The position numbers were made by a program, and so were the translations under genes. From Deltaproteobacteria bacterium (GTDB taxonomy: Bacteria > Desulfobacterota > Desulfobacteria > Desulfobacterales > C00003060), in assembly GCA_003647435.1 (NCBI GenBank), contig QMMV01000134.1, positions 1-6,128 on the forward strand: a stretch of DNA of 6,128 bases. Reading direction: 5' to 3'. The notes under the pieces are model-generated. The model was not told the DNA's origin, searched no databases, and saw nothing but the letters and a program-made list of their open reading frames with translations. Positions 5,840-6,128 of the stretch are shown one piece after another. Each line of letters starts with the position of its first letter. Within the stretch, counting starts at the first letter, position 1.

Positions 5840-6128
5840 TTTCCTCCTCGCTTCGGTTGGTGTTTTCCAACATGAGGCGCGCCTTCAGTTTGGCTCCCGC
5901 TTCCGTAATTACATATTTTTGGTTCGATGCACGTGGCTTGTCGGGGTTGGTCATGCGTATCACGCCGCCCGCTATAAGGGGATCAAGATGGTGGTTCTTG
6001 AAATACCCTCGACTGCTGATCCCAAGTGCTTCCATCAACTCGGATAACTTCCGGGGGACATCGCATAACCTTATGATTTCCCACTGTTTATCAGAAAGCC
6101 GAGTCAGTGGCTTGACTTGTTCAGTGGA
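5826..6128 (-). CDS. C-terminal winged-helix domain of a Fic- or Schlafen/AlbA_2-type protein (5' end outside window)
   Basis: The frame is open from the window edge for 100 codons and ends at TAG 5826-5828. The first residues are STEQVKPLTRLSDKQWEIIR. A winged helix follows: LSELMEALGISSRGYFKNHH, then LDPLIAGGVIRMTNPDKP, and QKYVITEAGAKLKARL at the end. The pattern (helix, turn, helix, hydrophobic 'L.PLI.GG.I', then a short 'tipDKP...QKY.lT..G' wing) is the known tail of Fic-family AMP-transferases and of Schlafen/AlbA_2 ATP-binding regulators. The TEQV near the edge fits the T-x-Q-V repeats that often precede this tail. The catalytic part is not visible, so which of the two it is cannot be decided. 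A TTG (6038) or ATG (6035) inside the frame could begin a short protein, but both would cut off the first helix, so continuation beyond the window is preferred. Its stop overlaps the methyltransferase start by 14 bp. GC is about 47%. A DNA-binding regulatory role for the operon is possible. Confidence 0.7.
   Translation of the reverse strand, partial: STEQVKPLTRLSDKQWEIIRLCDVPRKLSELMEALGISSRGYFKNHHLDPLIAGGVIRMTNPDKPRASNQKYVITEAGAKLKARLMLENTNRSEEENGKV
5843..5849 (-). promoter_or_regulatory. Ribosome-binding site for the methyltransferase
   Basis: GAGGAGG on the minus strand lies 3 nt before the ATG at 5839. The spacing is short, but the purine run GAGGAGGAAA allows alternative pairing registers. 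It lies in the 3' end of the upstream gene, where it encodes consecutive Glu codons. Confidence 0.65.

Noticed and set aside
5826..6038. Complete 70-residue protein starting at the TTG/ATG near 6038
   Set aside because: The frame is open to the window edge, and residues upstream form the first helix of the same winged-helix domain, so a longer protein truncated by the window is more likely.
5403..6047. 214-codon plus-strand ORF
   Set aside because: Ser/Arg-rich composition typical of an antisense shadow; the opposite strand carries clear methyltransferase and winged-helix sequence.

Overview
The window is a tightly packed, single-orientation gene cluster, entirely on the minus strand. It has the character of a mobile or accessory phage-defence locus in an uncultured-type bacterium. 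Nothing identifies the species. Supporting signs are overlapping gene junctions, patchy base composition (from about 70% GC in one gene to about 43% in the middle of another), and short GC-rich palindromic repeats that sit inside coding sequence.

In transcription order (right to left) the layout is as follows. (1) 6128-5826: the last 100 codons of a protein ending in a winged-helix domain of the kind found at the C-termini of Fic-family and Schlafen/AlbA_2-type proteins; its start lies outside the window. (2) 5839-2567: a 1090-residue DNA methyltransferase with an SAM-binding motif, a zinc ribbon and two DPP(Y/F) motifs. (3) 2567-288: a 759-residue ABC/SMC-type ATPase with a coiled coil, a CxxC zinc hook and a C-terminal R-x3-E...H pattern, which together point to the RloC/PrrC tRNA anticodon-nuclease family. 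(4) 307-164: a 47-codon small ORF. (5) 160-1: the first 53 codons of a protein that resembles the N-terminus of SNF2-type helicases found in defence islands.

Neighbouring genes overlap or are only 3 bp apart (14 bp, 1 bp, 20 bp overlap, then a 3 bp gap). No room is left for internal promoters or terminators, so they should form one translationally coupled operon. A likely working model is that the methyltransferase marks host DNA, the helicase and flanking genes act on unmodified invading DNA, and the RloC-like ATPase is a second, abortive line of defence that cuts tRNA when DNA damage or restriction fails. The helicase-methylase-ATPase combination recalls the Hma type of defence grouping and the PrrC/Hsd linkage, but membership is not proven here. 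No recognisable DNA endonuclease lies in the window.

The most unusual structural feature is that the methyltransferase gene carries at least three apparently in-frame repeat insertions: two near-identical 33-bp palindromes in opposite orientations, one of them beside a related 21-bp hairpin, and an inverted array of GTGCG heptamers. It also has a low-GC central block that looks like a swapped specificity region. No stretch over 300 bp lacks a gene.
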